Shown piece by piece: positions 17,646 through 18,639 of a stretch of 18,639 nucleotides of DNA. Position 1 is the first letter of the stretch. The number at the start of each line of letters is the position of its first letter. This DNA comes from Candidatus Schekmanbacteria bacterium (GTDB lineage: Bacteria; Schekmanbacteria; GWA2-38-11; J061): the NCBI GenBank assembly GCA_003695725.1, contig RFHX01000012.1, positions 1-18,639 of the forward strand, in the 5' to 3' direction. The notes under the pieces are model-generated. The model was not told the origin of the DNA, did not search any database, and was given only the letters and a program-made list of their open reading frames with translations. A program made the translations under genes and the position numbers.

Positions 17646-18573
17646 TTATATGCCTTCTGATTTTTCTCATTCTTCGTTCTTTTTCTGTTTCATTCTTTTT
17701 AGGCTTAGTTTTCCATCTTCTATGTACCCAAAACCATTGTCCCGGATATTTTCTGATTATAGCTTCAAGACTCTTTGTAAGAGCTTGTGTTATCTTGAAT
17801 ATTTCATCATCTCTGTTGTTGTCAGTGTTAGGTATGATTGGCTTCTCAAGCTTCATTACAAATTTATTTTTTCCTTCTCTTACAGTGTAAATCGGGATGA
17901 TTGCCGCTTCTGTCCTTATTGCGATTATGGCAGGAGCAAAGCTTGTGCATGCCTCTTTGCCAAAAAAATCGACAAAGATTCCTTCTCGCCTTTTTACATT
18001 TTGGTCATGTAAAGTGCCAAGCGCTTCTCCACTTTTGAGTATTTTTACCATTGATTTGAGGGCATTTTTTTTCTTTATGATTCTGTTGCCTGAGTAAGTC
18101 CTAAAATAACTGACTATGCCATCAAGTATATCGCTGTCTAATGGGCGGGCAACGATATGCAATGGCTTGTGCCATAAGGCAAAACAGTGGGGCATAATTT
18201 CCCAGCTTCCGAAATGGCCAGTGCAGAAGAGGACTCCTTTGCCTCTTTTATATGCCTCTTCAAAATATTCTAAATTTTCAAATCTAATGAATTTATGTAG
18301 ATTTTTTTTCTTTATCCGGGGGATTCTGCACATCTCCACAAAGGTTAGGAACATATTTCTGAAAGATTCATAGGCACTTTTTTTTATCTCTTTTTCCGAC
18401 ATTTCATTTCGAAATGCAGACCTAATATTTTCCATCGCCCTTATCCGATGCTTTTTGTCAACTATGAAGGTTATATAGGCGAAAAATGAGAAGAGATAGT
18501 ACACGAGAGTTGATGGCAGAAGTCCAATAAAGCGTACTATGTATAGGACCGTTTTTTGTAGAATTTTTTTCAT
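17623..18573 (-). CDS. lysophospholipid/lipid A acyltransferase (LpxL/HtrB family)
   Basis: Inner-membrane acyltransferase that adds a secondary acyl chain to a lipid A precursor. From the ATG at 18573 it has 316 residues. The hydrophobic N-terminal anchor (about 8-38) comes first, followed by KKHRIRAMENIRSAF, typical of the family. The H-x4-E active site is GHFGSWE with H120 and E125. HDQNVKRREGIFVDFFGKEACT (189-210) is the conserved acceptor region, and WFWVHRRWK lies near the C-terminus. The frame stays open to the window edge (TTG at 18637-18639), but the family N-terminus fits the ATG at 18573. No clear Shine-Dalgarno precedes it, so the start is not certain. Specificity (LpxL, LpxM or another) cannot be read. 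It overlaps waaF by 23 bases and is the first visible gene of the LPS operon. Confidence 0.92.
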   Translation of the reverse strand: MKKILQKTVLYIVRFIGLLPSTLVYYLFSFFAYITFIVDKKHRIRAMENIRSAFRNEMSEKEIKKSAYESFRNMFLTFVEMCRIPRIKKKNLHKFIRFENLEYFEEAYKRGKGVLFCTGHFGSWEIMPHCFALWHKPLHIVARPLDSDILDGIVSYFRTYSGNRIIKKKNALKSMVKILKSGEALGTLHDQNVKRREGIFVDFFGKEACTSFAPAIIAIRTEAAIIPIYTVREGKNKFVMKLEKPIIPNTDNNRDDEIFKITQALTKSLEAIIRKYPGQWFWVHRRWKTKPKKNETEKERRMRKIRRHINAEKRQS

Positions 18574-18639
18574 AACCGAAAAATTTATCACGAAAATGAA
18601 ATTTGTGAAACTTATATACTGATATATTCCATATCTCAA

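Overview
The window is AT-rich chromosomal DNA from a Gram-negative (LPS-making) bacterium. This follows from genes for ADP-heptose synthesis, a heptosyltransferase, a lipid A acyltransferase, an LptF/LptG permease and an RlpA lipoprotein. The AT-rich codon use, the class V aminotransferase paired with serA, and the separate (unfused) heptose kinase and adenylyltransferase suggest a deltaproteobacterium-like lineage or an uncultured candidate phylum. That placement is inference only; no rRNA or other marker is present. I see no tRNA, rRNA, CRISPR array, transposase or phage gene.

Left part (1-6102), housekeeping. It opens with a possible 3' end of an unidentified gene, then an RlpA-SPOR lipoprotein (+), a small cyclophilin-like protein (-) and a YggS-type PLP protein (+). 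Next comes a compact minus-strand operon, class V aminotransferase -> serA -> purA, with 20- and 17-base gaps. It would carry out the first two steps of phosphorylated serine synthesis plus the first committed AMP step. A good sigma70-type promoter lies upstream at 6175-6201.

Middle (6103-9951). A 348-base divergent intergenic region separates that operon from a lone LptF/LptG-type permease (+). The permease overlaps tail to tail with a GT4 glycosyltransferase (-). Then comes an apparently autonomous minus-strand gene for a 294-residue Cys/His-rich protein that I do not recognise. It has its own candidate promoter and Shine-Dalgarno and is followed by a long REP-like hairpin. The protein has a TRASH-like N-terminal zinc-finger motif and two diverged copies of a C-x2-C-x7-C ... 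W-C-x-H-A unit. This is the most novel item in the window.

Right part (9952-18639), an LPS inner-core operon on the minus strand. In transcription order: lpxL/htrB-like acyltransferase, waaF, gmhB, rfaE1 (heptose-7-P kinase), rfaE2 (heptose-1-P adenylyltransferase), a 56-residue Trm112-like zinc protein, a WaaE-type GT2, two GT4 transferases and a NodB-type polysaccharide deacetylase. Most junctions overlap by 8-32 bases, so the genes are probably co-transcribed and translationally coupled. Together they make and transfer heptose, add further core sugars and possibly deacetylate one. gmhA (isomerase), hldD (epimerase) and waaC are not in the window and must lie elsewhere.
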